A stretch of 6,402 nt of DNA from Nitrososphaerota archaeon (lineage in GTDB: Archaea; Thermoproteota; Nitrososphaeria; Nitrososphaerales; Gagatemarchaeaceae): positions 1 through 6,402 of the forward strand of contig VBPP01000229.1 of assembly GCA_005877365.1 (NCBI GenBank), given 5' to 3'. Below are positions 6,124 through 6,402 of the stretch, in pieces. Position 1 is the first letter of the stretch, and every line of letters begins with the position of its first letter. The position numbers were made by a program, and so were the translations under genes. The notes under the pieces are model-generated. The model was not told the DNA's origin. It searched no databases and saw nothing but the letters and a program-made list of their open reading frames with translations.

Positions 6124-6402
6124 CTAACTCACCCTCAACTCAGCCAGCCTGACTGTTCCTTCGTAGAGCGCCCGACCGATAATCACGCCGTCCAGCCCCT
6201 GTGCGCTCAGCCGTTCGATGTCCTCGGGGGACCTTATTCCGCCCGAGGCGATTATCTTCATCCCACTGGCGCCCCTGAGCGCCCTGTAAGTATTGAAGTC
6301 TGGGCCGTTCGCCGTCCCGTCTCTCTCAACAGCCGTTGCTATGACGGTCTCGACGCCGAGTCGCTCGAACGATTCGACCGCCTCCAGAACATCCACGCTT
6401 TC
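6124..6402 (-). CDS. hisA: ProFAR isomerase HisA, C-terminal part (runs off the window)
   Basis: It isomerises ProFAR to PRFAR, the substrate of HisF. Only the last 92 residues are present; the frame stays open to the window edge, so the GTG at 6396 is not a real start. The visible half-barrel has [16 protein letters not shown], matching the HisA TxIxRDGTxxGPN motif of strand 6, then [13 protein letters not shown] (the phosphate-binding glycines of strand 7), and [18 protein letters not shown] (strand 8), a classic HisA ending. RDGT followed by GP and the IIGRALYEG ending separate it from HisF. A bifunctional HisA/TrpF (PriA) enzyme cannot be excluded without the N-terminal half, but nothing suggests it. 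It lies 1 nt before hisF. Confidence 0.93.
   Translation of the reverse strand, partial: ESVDVLEAVESFERLGVETVIATAVERDGTANGPDFNTYRALRGASGMKIIASGGIRSPEDIERLSAQGLDGVIIGRALYEGTVRLAELRVS
6128..6134 (-). promoter_or_regulatory. Shine-Dalgarno site for hisF
   Basis: On the minus strand GGGTGAG lies over the last hisA codons, 5-6 nt before the hisF GTG. It supports that start, and it implies hisA and hisF are translated from one message. Confidence 0.5.

Noticed and set aside
1..6402. tRNA, CRISPR array, insertion sequence or phage signature
   Set aside because: I saw no T-arm consensus, no regularly spaced repeats, no terminal inverted repeats and no transposase or integrase motifs on either strand.

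Overview
The window holds two convergent amino-acid biosynthesis operons from what looks like a GC-rich archaeon (high-50s % GC by eye). The archaeal assignment is inference. It rests on the compact monofunctional enzymes: a homoserine dehydrogenase without an ACT domain, a stand-alone aspartate kinase with two ACT domains, a GHMP homoserine kinase, a zinc-ribbon threonine synthase and a stand-alone HisI. It also rests on the genes being packed end to end and on the heavy use of TTG/GTG starts. The enzymes feel closest to the TACK group (Nitrososphaerota/Bathyarchaeota-like), but I cannot place it further, and a bacterium is not strictly excluded.

Positions 1-4646, plus strand: a threonine operon read without gaps. 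It begins with the last 14 codons of a gene whose tail looks like aspartate-semialdehyde dehydrogenase (asd). Then come homoserine dehydrogenase (hom), aspartate kinase (lysC), homoserine kinase (thrB) and threonine synthase (thrC). If the asd call is right, all five steps from aspartate to threonine are encoded together. Neighbours overlap or sit within 7 nt, so translational coupling is likely. The promoter lies upstream of the window.

Positions 4647-5010: a 364-bp gap between the converging operons. It has no credible gene. It contains several short perfect hairpins and a diverged direct repeat; I find no tRNA, CRISPR array or convincing terminator.

Positions 5011-6402, minus strand: the end of a histidine operon, read hisA (5' part outside the window) - hisF - hisI. 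HisA isomerises ProFAR, HisF makes the imidazole ring (with HisH, not seen here), and HisI opens the ring of PR-AMP. hisF follows hisA by 1 nt, and hisI overlaps hisF by 4 nt. No hisE follows hisI within the window.

Most of the window is ordinary primary metabolism and I found no undescribed system. The points worth a second look are the start-codon usage, a few unusual substitutions at conserved motifs (HSD, HisF), and the long convergent gap.
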